DNA of 64,000 bases from Planotetraspora kaengkrachanensis. Lineage in GTDB: Bacteria > Actinomycetota > Actinomycetes > Streptosporangiales > Streptosporangiaceae. Position numbers and translations under genes: made by a program. Position 1 is the stretch's first letter, and every line of letters starts with the position of its first letter. Below, one piece after another: positions 8,467 to 17,199 of this stretch. Location: the NCBI RefSeq assembly GCF_016862895.1, contig NZ_BONV01000024.1, forward strand, positions 62,001 through 126,000, read 5' to 3'. The notes under the pieces were generated by a model that saw nothing but the letters and a program-made list of their open reading frames with translations, searched no databases and was not told where the DNA came from.

Positions 8467-9546
8467 GTGAGTGACACGACGTCGTGGCGCAGGACCCGGC
8501 CCTTCTGGGGCGGCCTGCTGGTCCTGCTCGCCGGTGCGGAGCTGCTGAGCATCCCGTTCGCGTCACAGGCGCTGCCCCTGGTCGTCCAGTCCGGCACGGT
8601 CGGCGCGAGCTATCTGATCGCGCTGGTGCTGATCGCCGTCGGCCTGCTGCTGTGGTGGCAGCCCGGTCAGCGGATCTTCCTGGGCGTGGTGGCCGTGCTC
8701 GTGTCGCTCGCGTCCTTCGTCTACGCGAACCTGGGCGGATTCGTCCTCGGCATGATGCTGGGCCTCGTCGGAGGGGCCCTCGCCGCCGCCTGGACGCCAG
8801 AGGCGGGCACCGACGACCCGGACGACGCGCAGGACCTGCGATCCCCGACGGGCCTGACGTTCACGCGGCGGCGCGTCCTCAGCGGCGACGAGCTGGCGAA
8901 CACCCCTCCCGCCTCGCCGGACGAGCCGAGGGGCGGCGCGTCCGGGGTCTGGATCGGGCGGGTCAAGGACGGGCCCGCCCGCGACGGGGAAGCCGGGGCC
9001 GACCCCCGTGACCCGGGCGCCGGGCCCGACGACAAGGCGGGCCCCGGCGGGAAGGTGCTTGCGATCGCCGTCCTGCCCGTGATCCTCATGTCGGGAGCCG
9101 CCCTGCACGAGGCCGGCGCGCCTTCGGCCCCGATGGTGGCGACCGAGGCGGCGTCCGTGAGCGCTCCCTCGCTGACCATGACGGGCATGAAGTTCCACGG
9201 CGTCGTGGAACTGCCCACGGCGACCGGAACGGTCAAGATGTTGTGGTTCACCATGGACAGGGCCGTGCTGTCCGGGCCGCGGCAGACGATGGGGCGCGCC
9301 ACCCTGACCGGGAGTACCTTCACGTTCACCGGGAACGTCGACATCTACACGACCAAGATGACCGGCACGCTCCTCGGCCTGCGCCAGGAGTTCACGGCGG
9401 AGCACCCGAACGTCCTGGTCAGGGCGTTGAAGCTGGTGCCGAGACTCGATCTTCCGCTGACCATGACCGACATCGTGAGCGAGCGGCCGTACGTCACGGC
9501 CGACTCCCTCCAGGCAGAGGGCCTGCGGCTGGTCGTCGCGTCCTGA
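8467..9546 (+). CDS. DUF6114 family membrane protein
   Basis: This 359-residue protein has an N-terminal block of membrane segments (residues about 15-110: FWGGLLVLLAGAELL, YLIALVLIAVGLLLWW, FVLGMMLGLVGGALAAAW), a hydrophilic linker, another hydrophobic stretch (VLAIAVLPVILMSGAAL) and a C-terminal beta-rich domain of about 130 residues. The N-terminal part matches DUF6114. The pairing with DUF6230, 55 bp apart, is conserved and suggests they work together in the envelope; no biochemical role is established. The stop codon lies inside a perfect 20-bp palindrome shared with the convergent response-regulator gene. Confidence 0.75.
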   Translation: MSDTTSWRRTRPFWGGLLVLLAGAELLSIPFASQALPLVVQSGTVGASYLIALVLIAVGLLLWWQPGQRIFLGVVAVLVSLASFVYANLGGFVLGMMLGLVGGALAAAWTPEAGTDDPDDAQDLRSPTGLTFTRRRVLSGDELANTPPASPDEPRGGASGVWIGRVKDGPARDGEAGADPRDPGAGPDDKAGPGGKVLAIAVLPVILMSGAALHEAGAPSAPMVATEAASVSAPSLTMTGMKFHGVVELPTATGTVKMLWFTMDRAVLSGPRQTMGRATLTGSTFTFTGNVDIYTTKMTGTLLGLRQEFTAEHPNVLVRALKLVPRLDLPLTMTDIVSERPYVTADSLQAEGLRLVVAS

Positions 9547-9561
9547 CCGCCGGCGGTCAGG
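9542..9561. terminator. Palindrome spanning two convergent stop codons
   Basis: CCTGACCGCCGGCGGTCAGG is a perfect 20-bp inverted repeat without a spacer. The plus-strand TGA of the DUF6114 gene (9544-9546) and the minus-strand stop of the response regulator (9557-9559) lie in opposite arms, so both transcripts end in the same GC-rich hairpin. There is no U-tract, so a bidirectional terminator role is inference. Confidence 0.5.
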
Positions 9562-10204
9562 CCGGATCGCGGCCGCCGGCCCGGACGAGGCCGGTCTCGT
9601 AGGCGTGGATCACAGCCTGCGTGCGGTCGCGCAGGCCGAGCTTCGACAACAGGCGGGCCACATGGGTCTTCACCGTGTGCTCGGTCACGACCAGTTCCGC
9701 CGCGATCTCGGAGTTGGACAACCCCCGGGCGATCAGCTGAAGGACCTCCGACTCCCGTGGCGTGAGCAGTGTGGCGGCCGCGGCTCGCTGTCGCCCGGTG
9801 AACTCGGCGATCAGCCGCCTGGTCACCTTCGGTGCGAGCAGCGCGTCCCCGCGCGCGACGATTCGCACCGACTCCGCCAGCTCCTCGGCCCGGATGTCCT
9901 TCAGCAGGAAGCCGCTCGCCCCCGCGAGGAGCGCTTCGTAGACGTACTCGTCCAGGTCGAAGGTCGTGATCATGAGTGCCTTCGCGCCCAGCCCGGTGAC
10001 GGCACGGGCGACCTCGATGCCGTTCATGACCGGCATGCGGATGTCGAGCAGGGCGACGTCCGGCCGCTCGGCGTGCGCGAGCCGTACCGCCTCCCCGCCG
10101 TCGGAGGCGGCTCCCACGACGGTGATGTCCGGTTGGGCGGCGAGCACGGCGGTGAAGCCCCTGAGCACCACCGGCTGGTCGTCGGCCACGAGAACCTTGA
10201 TCAT
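9557..10204 (-). CDS. NarL/LuxR-family response regulator
   Basis: This 215-residue response regulator has an N-terminal receiver domain with acidic pocket VADDQ, phospho-acceptor Asp54 (VALLDIRMPVMNG) and the conserved Thr/Lys positions (MITTFD, FLLKD). A LuxR-type helix-turn-helix occupies about residues 145-205 (LTPRESEVLQLIARGLSNSEIAAEL). It is coupled by a 4-bp overlap to the kinase gene upstream on the same strand, so the two form a classic actinobacterial NarL/DesK-type pair. Targets cannot be inferred, although the convergent DUF6230/DUF6114 genes are the nearest envelope candidates. Confidence 0.9.
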   Translation of the reverse strand: MIKVLVADDQPVVLRGFTAVLAAQPDITVVGAASDGGEAVRLAHAERPDVALLDIRMPVMNGIEVARAVTGLGAKALMITTFDLDEYVYEALLAGASGFLLKDIRAEELAESVRIVARGDALLAPKVTRRLIAEFTGRQRAAAATLLTPRESEVLQLIARGLSNSEIAAELVVTEHTVKTHVARLLSKLGLRDRTQAVIHAYETGLVRAGGRDPA

Positions 10205-11391
10205 TCGAGGGGGAGTCCCGCCTGGACGAGGAACCCTCCGGCCGGGCCGGGACCGGCGACGAACCAGCCCCCCAGCGCGACCGCCCGCTCGCGCATGCCG
10301 ATCAGCCCGTGCCCCGGACCCTCACCAGGTCCGGCCTGGGTGTTCTCCGGCGCGGCCGGCCCCGGGCCGTCGTCGGCGATCCGGAGAGCGAGGAGCGTGG
10401 GCCGGTAGGCGATCTCGATGGAGACCCGGGCCCCCGGGGCGTGCGTCCTGGCGTTGGTCAGGGACTCCTGGATGATCCGGTAGGCCGACATGTCGACGGC
10501 CTGCGGAAGCTCCTTCTCCTCCCCGACGATGTCGAGGTCGACCTCGCCGCCGTGATGTTCGAGCAGTTCGGGCAGTTGTCTCAGCCCCGGCTGCGGTGCC
10601 GTCTCCGGGGGGACGTCCGCACGGAGCACGCCGAGCAGCCGCCGCATCTCGGTCAGCGTCCCCCGGGCAGCCGTGGCGATCTCCGCGAACTCCCGCCGGG
10701 CCTCGTCGTTCAGGTCCTTGATGGTGTACGGCGCCGTCTCGGCCTGAACCGCGACCATCGAGATGGAGTGGGCCACGACGTCGTGCATCTCCCTGGCGAT
10801 CCTGGCGCGCTCGGCCATGGCCGCCTGCTCCCGCAGGGTCTCCAAGTTGTCCGCCCGCACCTCCTTGATCTCCGTACGGCTCCGCCGGACGTCGGCCACC
10901 ATGGTGATCCCCACCACGAGGGCACCCACGACTGTGCATACCACCGCGACCAGGGACAACCTGATCGGTCCCGAAGCCAGATAGGCGAGGACTGCGACGC
11001 CCGTGAGCAGCGCGCCGATGCCTCCCGTGAAGATCCAGGCCGCCCGGCGCTCGAGCAGGCGCTGGACGGTGTAGAACGACAGCGCCGCCGACGCGATCAC
11101 CGGAATCGCCCAGGCGCCGGGCCGCGGCGGGGACATCACGATGAGCGCCGCGCCGACGAGGGTGAGTGTCACGGTCAGCCACGGATAGGCGCGGCGCATC
11201 ACATGTGGCACGGTGGCCAGGAGCACGCCCGCCAGATCCAGCGGCGCCGAGGTCGCGCCGGCGGTGCCGAGAAGCGCGAGGACCGCGAGCACGGCGCCGA
11301 GCAGGAGGTCCACGCGGGAGCTCAGAGCCCTGCGGAGGTCGAAGGAGCCCAGGCTCCGCTCGACCTGGTCGATTCCTGTCGTCAGGTTCAC
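10201..11391 (-). CDS. DesK/NarL-type sensor histidine kinase
   Basis: This 396-residue kinase has about five to six membrane segments in its first 165 residues and no large extracytoplasmic loop, suggesting that it senses membrane state or an intramembrane signal. The dimerisation helix is HisKA_3 type, with the phospho-accepting His203 in [14 protein letters not shown]. The ATPase domain closes the protein (residues about 290-390, ending [12 protein letters not shown] and [16 protein letters not shown]). It lies directly upstream of the regulator with a 4-bp overlap. The ligand is unknown. Confidence 0.88.
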   Translation of the reverse strand: MNLTTGIDQVERSLGSFDLRRALSSRVDLLLGAVLAVLALLGTAGATSAPLDLAGVLLATVPHVMRRAYPWLTVTLTLVGAALIVMSPPRPGAWAIPVIASAALSFYTVQRLLERRAAWIFTGGIGALLTGVAVLAYLASGPIRLSLVAVVCTVVGALVVGITMVADVRRSRTEIKEVRADNLETLREQAAMAERARIAREMHDVVAHSISMVAVQAETAPYTIKDLNDEARREFAEIATAARGTLTEMRRLLGVLRADVPPETAPQPGLRQLPELLEHHGGEVDLDIVGEEKELPQAVDMSAYRIIQESLTNARTHAPGARVSIEIAYRPTLLALRIADDGPGPAAPENTQAGPGEGPGHGLIGMRERAVALGGWFVAGPGPAGGFLVQAGLPLE

Positions 11392-11509
11392 GCCGAGAAT
11401 TGTCCGCCGACCGCCGGTGACGTGTCGTCACTCCCGAGAGCGACGTCTGGATGCCCGGGCCGCCGGGCGCGCTGACCGCCGGAGCGCGCTGACCATCGGG
11501 GCACGTTGG

Positions 11510-11842
11510 TCACCGGGGCCGCAGGAGGCGCAGGGCCTTCTCCTTCTCGAAGTCGAGCGCCCGGCGCGGCGCCTGGATGCGGCCGATCCTGACGCCCAGA
11601 TCGCGTACGGCCTGGGCCACGGCCGGCTCGGACATCGCCCGCAGCGCGAACGCCAGCTCGGCGGGGGAGATGTCGAAGCGGCGCTCCAGCTCCATGGCCT
11701 GGCTGACCGCGGCGAGCTCGTCGGGGCCGAACCTGCGGTGCGAGCCCTGGTCGCGCACCGGAGGGAGGAGGCCGAGGGACTCGCGATAGCGCAGCATCCG
11801 CGGCGACACACCCAGTCGTCGCGCGGCTTCCGTTATCCGCAT
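11510..11842 (-). CDS. Small MerR-family transcriptional regulator
   Basis: This protein of about 110 residues has an N-terminal winged helix of the MerR type ([20 protein letters not shown]) followed by a coiled helix and no effector domain; there is no Cys cluster, so it is not a metal sensor of the classic sort. The internal ATG at 11842 is preceded by AAGGGG and begins directly at the helix-turn-helix; a GTG at 11857 would add five residues. It is divergent from ahcY with about 170 bp between them, so it may control itself, ahcY or both. That link is inference from position. Confidence 0.8.
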   Translation of the reverse strand: MRITEAARRLGVSPRMLRYRESLGLLPPVRDQGSHRRFGPDELAAVSQAMELERRFDISPAELAFALRAMSEPAVAQAVRDLGVRIGRIQAPRRALDFEKEKALRLLRPR

Positions 11843-12013
11843 CCCTGCCCCTTTCACGCCCCGTCTGCGCTCACGCTAGACAGTCAGAAGGCCCTTTGGC
11901 AGCCCCTTGCGGCCGATTCTCACATTCTCGTGTCAAGTTCGGCCTTCCGGGCGTGCGCCGTGCCGTACGAGCGGCCTAGACTCGCTGAGACGGACAATGG
12001 AGGGACACGAAAA

Positions 12014-13441
12014 ATGGACTTCAAGGTCGCCGACCTTGCACTTGCGGAGTTCGGCCGCAAGGAGATCCGCCTCGCCGAGCACGAGATGCCGGGCCTGATG
12101 GCGACCCGTAAGGAGTACGCCGCCTCGCAGCCGCTCAGGGGCGCGAAGATCATGGGCTCGCTGCACATGACGATCCAGACGGCCGTGCTGATCGAGACGC
12201 TGGTCGCGCTCGGAGCCGATGTCCGCTGGGTGAGCTGCAACATCTTCTCCACGCAGGACCACGCCGCGGCCGCGGTCGTCGTCGGCCCCGAGGGCACCGC
12301 CGACAACCCCTCCGGCGTGCCGGTCTTCGCGTGGAAGGGCGAGACGCTGGAGGAGTACTGGTGGTGCACCGAGCAGGCGCTCGCGTGGCCTGACGGCACC
12401 GGCCCGAACATGATCCTCGACGACGGCGGCGACGCCACGCTCCTCGTCCACAAGGGCGCCGAGTTCGAGAAGGCGGGGGCCGTCCCGGTCGCCGGCGAGG
12501 ACGACCCGGAGGAGTGGGCGATCATCCTCGACACGCTCCGCCGCACGGTCACCGACGAGAAGCGCTGGAGCGCCATCGCCCAGGAGATCAAGGGCGTCAC
12601 CGAGGAGACCACCACCGGCGTGCACCGGCTCTACGAGATGCACAAGTCGGGCCAGTTGCTCTTCCCGGCGATCAACGTCAACGACTCGGTGACGAAGTCG
12701 AAGTTCGACAACAAGTACGGCTGCCGCCACTCGGTGATCGACGGCTTGAACCGGGCCACCGACGTGCTGATCGGCGGCAAGGTCGCGGTGATCTGCGGCT
12801 ACGGCGACGTGGGCAAGGGCTGCGCCGACGCGCTGCGCGGCCAGGGCGCCCGCGTGATCGTGACCGAGATCGACCCGATCTGCGCCCTGCAGGCGGCGAT
12901 GGACGGCTTCCAGGTCACCACCCTGGAGGACGTCGTCGGCATCGCGGACATCTTCGTCACCACGACCGGCAACTTCGGCATCATCACGGCCGAGCACATG
13001 TCGCAGATGAAGCACCAGGCGATCGTGTCCAACATCGGGCACTTCGACAACGAGATCGACATGGCGGGCCTGACCCGCATCCCCGGCATCGTGAAGAACA
13101 ACATCAAGCCGCAGGTCGACGAGTGGATCTTCCCTGACGGGCACTCCATCCTCGTGCTGGCCGAGGGCCGTCTGATGAACCTGGGCTGCGCCACCGGCCA
13201 CCCCTCGTTCGTGATGTCGAACTCCTTCACCAACCAGGTGATCGCCCAGATCGAGCTCTTCACCAAGACCGACGAGTACCCGGTGGGCGTCTACGTGCTG
13301 CCCAAGCACCTGGACGAGAAGGTCGCCCGTCTCCACCTCGACGCGCTCGGCGTCAAGCTGACCAAGCTGACGAAGAAGCAGGCGGAGTACATCGGCGTGC
13401 ACGTCGAGGGCCCCTACAAGCCCGACCACTACCGCTACTGA
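12014..13441 (+). CDS. ahcY: S-adenosylhomocysteine hydrolase
   Basis: This 475-residue enzyme reversibly cleaves S-adenosylhomocysteine to adenosine and homocysteine, clearing the inhibitor of methyltransferases. Visible signatures are the substrate loop [13 protein letters not shown], the motif [14 protein letters not shown], the NAD loop [13 protein letters not shown] near residue 261 and the C-terminal Lys-Pro-Asp-His-Tyr-Arg-Tyr that reaches the NAD of the neighbouring subunit in this branch. Length and insertions fit the long bacterial/eukaryotic form. The ATG at 12014 follows GGAGGG by about 9 nt. A second AHCY of another lineage lies downstream, across a repeat array. Confidence 0.95.
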   Translation: MDFKVADLALAEFGRKEIRLAEHEMPGLMATRKEYAASQPLRGAKIMGSLHMTIQTAVLIETLVALGADVRWVSCNIFSTQDHAAAAVVVGPEGTADNPSGVPVFAWKGETLEEYWWCTEQALAWPDGTGPNMILDDGGDATLLVHKGAEFEKAGAVPVAGEDDPEEWAIILDTLRRTVTDEKRWSAIAQEIKGVTEETTTGVHRLYEMHKSGQLLFPAINVNDSVTKSKFDNKYGCRHSVIDGLNRATDVLIGGKVAVICGYGDVGKGCADALRGQGARVIVTEIDPICALQAAMDGFQVTTLEDVVGIADIFVTTTGNFGIITAEHMSQMKHQAIVSNIGHFDNEIDMAGLTRIPGIVKNNIKPQVDEWIFPDGHSILVLAEGRLMNLGCATGHPSFVMSNSFTNQVIAQIELFTKTDEYPVGVYVLPKHLDEKVARLHLDALGVKLTKLTKKQAEYIGVHVEGPYKPDHYRY

Positions 13442-13455
13442 TCAACCCCCTGGGT

Positions 13456-13777
13456 GTGATCATGCACCACCTCGGGTGAATGCTCGCTGAGCTGCCACAT
13501 CACCGATCGTGATCATGCACACTTTCGTGGAAATGGTGCGTGAGCTGGGGTCATGAGGTTCGTGATCATGCAATGCCGTACGGCCGTGCCCGGTGCGGCC
13601 GAAACGGTGCATGATCACGAACCATCCCACCGCAGCTCAGAGTGGTCGTTGCCGAATCTGTGCATGATCACGCTGGGGGGATGGCCAGGTCATTGCGGAT
13701 AACGCCGAATGCGTGCATGATCACGCGGGTTGTCGGCGGAGGCGGCGGCGGGAATCGAGGAATCTGTGCATGATCAC
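13456..13777. repeat. 53-bp-period repeat array 1 (7 units, orientation flips)
   Basis: Seven copies of a 12-bp core lie between the two AHCY genes. Three read GTGATCATGCAC on the plus strand, starting at 13456, 13509 and 13562 (the last ends in A instead of C). Four read as the reverse complement GTGCATGATCAC, starting at 13607, 13660, 13713 and 13766. Within each orientation block every spacing is exactly 53 bp. Most units also carry CAGSTC 14 bp after the reverse-oriented core, and CGAAY-type bases just before the next core. The last unit abuts the start of the second AHCY gene and contains an in-frame GTG. This array explains the 342 bp without a gene. Function unknown. Confidence 0.9.
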
Positions 13778-13783
13778 GGCGGG

Positions 13784-15013
13784 ATGGCGGAGGCGGGGGA
13801 GCGGCGGATCGGCTGGGCCGCTCGGTCCATGCCCGTGCTCGAGGCCATCGGGGCGAGGTTCGCCCAGGACCGGCCGTTGGACGGGTTGCGCATCGCCGCC
13901 TGCCTGCACGTGACCGCGGAGACGGCGGTCGTCATGGGCGCGCTCAAGGCGGGAGGCGCCGAGATCGCCCTTGCCGCCTCCAACCCGCTGTCCACCCAGG
14001 ACGACGTCGCCGCGGCGCTGTCCACGTACGGCATCGCCGTACACGCTCGGGCGGGCGTGGACCGGGACACCTACTATCGGCACATCCACCAGGCGCTGGA
14101 CATCGCGCCGAACATCGTGCTCGACGACGGCTGCGACCTGGTCAACATCCTGCACACCGAACGGGTCGAACTGCTCGACGAGGTCGTCGGCGGCTGCGAG
14201 GAGACCACGACGGGCATCATCAGGCTCCGTCAGATGGCCGCAGAGAACGCGCTCAGGTTTCCCATGGTCGCGGTCAACGACACCCGTACGAAGCGGATGT
14301 TCGACAACAGGTACGGCACGGGCCAGTCCACTCTCGACGGCATCATGCGGGCCACGAACCTCCTGCTCGCCGGGCGCACGGTCGTCGTCGCCGGCTTCGG
14401 GTTCTGCGGCCGCGGAGTCGCGGAGCGGGCCAAGGGCCTGGGAGCGCGCGTCGTCGTCACCGAGATCGACCCGGTGAAGGCCCTCGACGCGGCACTCCAG
14501 GGGTACGACGTCCAGCCGATGGGGCGGGCCGCGGAGATCGGCGACGTGTTCGTGACGGTCACCGGCAACCGCGATGTCATCCGGGCCGAGCACCTGGCCG
14601 TCATGAAGGACGGCGCGGTCCTCGCCAACGCCGGTCATTTCGACGTCGAGATAGACGTCAGGGCCCTGGAAGAGATGGCCCAGACCGTACATTTCGGGAT
14701 TCGCCCGAACACTGACGAGTACGTCCTGGACAACGGCAGACGGCTGCTCCTCCTCGCGGAGGGCCGCCTGGTGAACCTGAGCGCCGCCGAGGGGCACCCG
14801 GCGGCGGTGATGGACATGTCCTTCTCCGCCCAGGCGCTCGCGGTGGCGTGGCTCGCGCAGGAGGCGGCCGGGCTCACCCCCGGCGTCTACGACGTCCCGC
14901 CGGAGGTCGACGTCCAGGTGGCGAGGCTGAAACTGGGAGCGGCGGGCATCGAGATCGACGCCCTCACCTCCGAGCAGGAGGACTACCTGCACTCCTGGCG
15001 GGTCGGTTCCTGA
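13784..15013 (+). CDS. Second adenosylhomocysteinase, archaeal/Thermotoga-type
   Basis: This 409-residue paralogue of AHCY shares the catalytic motifs (NDTRTKRMFDNRYGTGQST, NAD loop GFGFCGRGVAERAKGLG, and EGRLVNLSAAEGHP) but lacks the long-form insertion and ends SWRVGS, without the C-terminal Lys/Tyr extension of the upstream gene. The opening (WAARSMPVLEAIGARFAQ, then LHVTAETA) and the end (EQEDYLHSWR) resemble the shorter archaeal and Thermotoga-type enzymes. Some of these accept related nucleosides, so the exact substrate is open. The ATG at 13784 fits family length; an in-frame GTG at 13766, lying inside the last repeat unit and preceded by GAGGA, would add VHDHGG. Direct adjacency to ahcY is notable. 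Confidence 0.85.
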   Translation: MAEAGERRIGWAARSMPVLEAIGARFAQDRPLDGLRIAACLHVTAETAVVMGALKAGGAEIALAASNPLSTQDDVAAALSTYGIAVHARAGVDRDTYYRHIHQALDIAPNIVLDDGCDLVNILHTERVELLDEVVGGCEETTTGIIRLRQMAAENALRFPMVAVNDTRTKRMFDNRYGTGQSTLDGIMRATNLLLAGRTVVVAGFGFCGRGVAERAKGLGARVVVTEIDPVKALDAALQGYDVQPMGRAAEIGDVFVTVTGNRDVIRAEHLAVMKDGAVLANAGHFDVEIDVRALEEMAQTVHFGIRPNTDEYVLDNGRRLLLLAEGRLVNLSAAEGHPAAVMDMSFSAQALAVAWLAQEAAGLTPGVYDVPPEVDVQVARLKLGAAGIEIDALTSEQEDYLHSWRVGS

Positions 15014-15169
15014 ACTCCCGGACGGCGGGGAAAGGCCGTAAAAGGACGGTGGGCACGACCCGTGCGGCCTCTCCTCCGCACATGGTCGTGCCTCACCTCA
15101 ACCCCATTAGCAGGCATGGCCCCATGACCTGCACGGGGAACCCATGCCCCTCCAATCGGGCTCTACACC

Positions 15170-16159
15170 TCACGTGGGGGGGACAAATCCACCCGGGGTG
15201 GGGCCGGAGGGTTCCACCGGGGCCTGCGGCGGGCTTGGGGCAGGAGCCGGCGCCTCCCCGCCGGGACGCGCAGACGCCCCGCCGTACGGGGCAGCCTGCC
15301 CGCCGTACGGGGCTGCTCCGCCGTATGGGGCTGTTCCGCCGTAGGGCGAGCCCGGCGCGCCGTCATATGGTGGCGCGGCCCACTGGGGAGCCTGGCCGTA
15401 CGGCGAGGCGGAGTCCCGGGCCTGCGCGAGCCGCACCTGCGCGCGATGACGGCGCTCGGCGAGCACGGCGGCGAGGTAGGCGTGCGGCGGGACGCCCGGC
15501 GGGGGCGGGGGCGCCACGCATGCGCTGACCAGGCCCGCGATCCGCATCCCCATGTCGTGCTGCGCGTACGGCGACAATTGGTGCCAGCGGGAGAGGTACT
15601 GCCTGGCGGTGTTGGCCAGTTCGTCGGGGAGTTGGGACAGCTCCAGTGTGGAGGCCCATCCGGCGAGCTGCGGCGGCATCGGGGGCGGCGGCGCCTGCCG
15701 GGGCGAGCGCTCGCCGATGACGATCGTGCCGGCGAAGATGTCGCCGAGCCGCTTGCCCTTCTGGTTGATCAGTGACGTGATGATCGCGGGAGCGCCGAAC
15801 AGCGGCCAGAACTCCACCAGCCCTGCCAGTCCGCGAAACAGCGCCTGACGGAACCGCTCGGGCCCGCCGTCCTCGCTCACGACCCTGAGCCCGAGCGCGA
15901 GCTTGCCCAGGCTACGTCCTCTGCTGACCGTCTCGAAGATCACCGGATAGCCGACGGCGACCAGCGCGGAGAACAGGATCGCCAGGCCAGCGGTGAGCGC
16001 GTCGTCGGTGATGAAGGACGCATTGGTCAGCAGCAGGGAGATCGCGATCACGGCGGCCGTCTGCACGAGCCAGTCGATGAAGAAGGCCGCCGCGCGACTG
16101 GGCAACTGGGCGATCCGGACCTCGACGACGACGGCCTCGCCCGTCACTACTTCTGACAC
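15170..16159 (-). CDS. RDD family membrane protein with Pro/Gly/Tyr-rich tail
   Basis: This 329-residue protein has an N-terminal RDD domain: LPSRAAAFFIDWLVQ, membrane segments at about 29-47, 55-80 and 110-130, and the motif SRGRSLGKLALGLRV. Residues about 155-250 form a soluble region, and the last 80 residues are low complexity with repeated PYGG (SPYGGTAPYGGAAPYGG). RDD proteins are proposed to be transporters or membrane-stress proteins, without a general function. It is divergent from the SpoIIM gene by 40 bp, the usual actinobacterial arrangement of this cluster. The 156 bp between it and the AHCY paralogue show nothing I recognise. Confidence 0.85.
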   Translation of the reverse strand: MSEVVTGEAVVVEVRIAQLPSRAAAFFIDWLVQTAAVIAISLLLTNASFITDDALTAGLAILFSALVAVGYPVIFETVSRGRSLGKLALGLRVVSEDGGPERFRQALFRGLAGLVEFWPLFGAPAIITSLINQKGKRLGDIFAGTIVIGERSPRQAPPPPMPPQLAGWASTLELSQLPDELANTARQYLSRWHQLSPYAQHDMGMRIAGLVSACVAPPPPPGVPPHAYLAAVLAERRHRAQVRLAQARDSASPYGQAPQWAAPPYDGAPGSPYGGTAPYGGAAPYGGQAAPYGGASARPGGEAPAPAPSPPQAPVEPSGPTPGGFVPPT

Positions 16160-16199
16160 ACTCGCACCCTACTGTGCGCCGGTCGATAGGGTTTGATCT

Positions 16200-17192
16200 G
16201 TGGACATCGATGCGTTTGTCGCGGCCGGAAAGCCGAGCTGGGACCGGCTTGAAGACCTCGTCCGGCGGCGTCGATCGCTGAACGGCGCGGAGGTCGACGA
16301 GCTGGTCGAGCTGTATCAGCGGGCCGCGACGCACCTGTCCATCGTCCGGTCGGGTTCCAGGGACGCCATCCTGGTCGGCCGCCTTTCCGCGCTGGTCGCC
16401 CGGGCCCGGTCCGCCGTCACGGGGGCGCACACCCCGGCCTGGCGCGAGGTCGTCAGGTTCTTCACGGTGTCGTTCCCCGTGGTCGCCTACCGGGCGCGCA
16501 GGTGGTGGCTGGGGGCGGGCCTCGCCTCCCTGGTCCTCGCGTGGGTCGTCGGCGTGTGGATCGCCAAGAACCCCGACGTCCAGGCCGCGATCGGGACTCC
16601 CGAGGACATCAGGCAGCTGGTCGAACACGACTTCGCCGACTACTACTCCGAGAATCCGGCGGCGTCGTTCGCCGGGCAGGTGTGGATCAACAACGCGTAC
16701 CTGAGCATGCAGGTCATCGCGTCCGCGGTCCTGCTGGGTCTGCCGATCCCCTACATCCTGTTCCAGAACTCGGCGAACGTCGGTCTCCTCGGCGGCCTCA
16801 TGTCGGCGAACGGCAAGGCCGACATCTTCTGGGGGCTGATCCTTCCTCACGGGCTGCTGGAGCTCACCGCCGTCTTCCTCGCGGCCGGGGCCGGGATGCG
16901 CCTCGGCTGGACGATCATCGACCCCGGGCCGCGGCGGCGCGGAGAGGCCCTCGCCGAGCAGGGGCGGGCCGTGATGAGCGTCGCGCTGGGGCTCGTCGCC
17001 GTGCTGTTCGTCTCGGGGCTCATCGAGGCCGGCGTCACGCCGTCAGGGCTGCCCACCTGGGCGCGCATCGGCATCGGCGTGCTCGCCGAGGTCCTCTTCC
17101 TCACCTATGTGATCTTCTTCGGACGCCGAGCCGTGCGGCGGAACGAGACGGGAGACATCGAGTTCGCCCCCGACCTGGCCCCGACCAGCTGA
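16200..17192 (+). CDS. Stage II sporulation protein M (SpoIIM) family membrane protein
   Basis: This 330-residue protein has an N-terminal cytoplasmic region (MDIDAFVAAGKPSWDRLEDLV) and about six membrane segments from residue 95 onwards, matching the SpoIIM/DUF95 superfamily. In Bacillus SpoIIM works with SpoIID and SpoIIP in engulfment; actinobacterial relatives sit beside RDD, DUF58 and MoxR genes and probably have a different, envelope-related role. The GTG at 16200 opens the typical family N-terminus. Its 3' end is 7 bp from the convergent DUF58 gene. Confidence 0.85.
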   Translation: MDIDAFVAAGKPSWDRLEDLVRRRRSLNGAEVDELVELYQRAATHLSIVRSGSRDAILVGRLSALVARARSAVTGAHTPAWREVVRFFTVSFPVVAYRARRWWLGAGLASLVLAWVVGVWIAKNPDVQAAIGTPEDIRQLVEHDFADYYSENPAASFAGQVWINNAYLSMQVIASAVLLGLPIPYILFQNSANVGLLGGLMSANGKADIFWGLILPHGLLELTAVFLAAGAGMRLGWTIIDPGPRRRGEALAEQGRAVMSVALGLVAVLFVSGLIEAGVTPSGLPTWARIGIGVLAEVLFLTYVIFFGRRAVRRNETGDIEFAPDLAPTS

Positions 17193-17199
17193 CCGCGCG

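Noticed and set aside
13713-13913. Short frame starting in the repeat array before the second AHCY
   Set aside because: Its start is the repeat core and most of it overlaps the AHCY gene in another frame, with no coherent protein.
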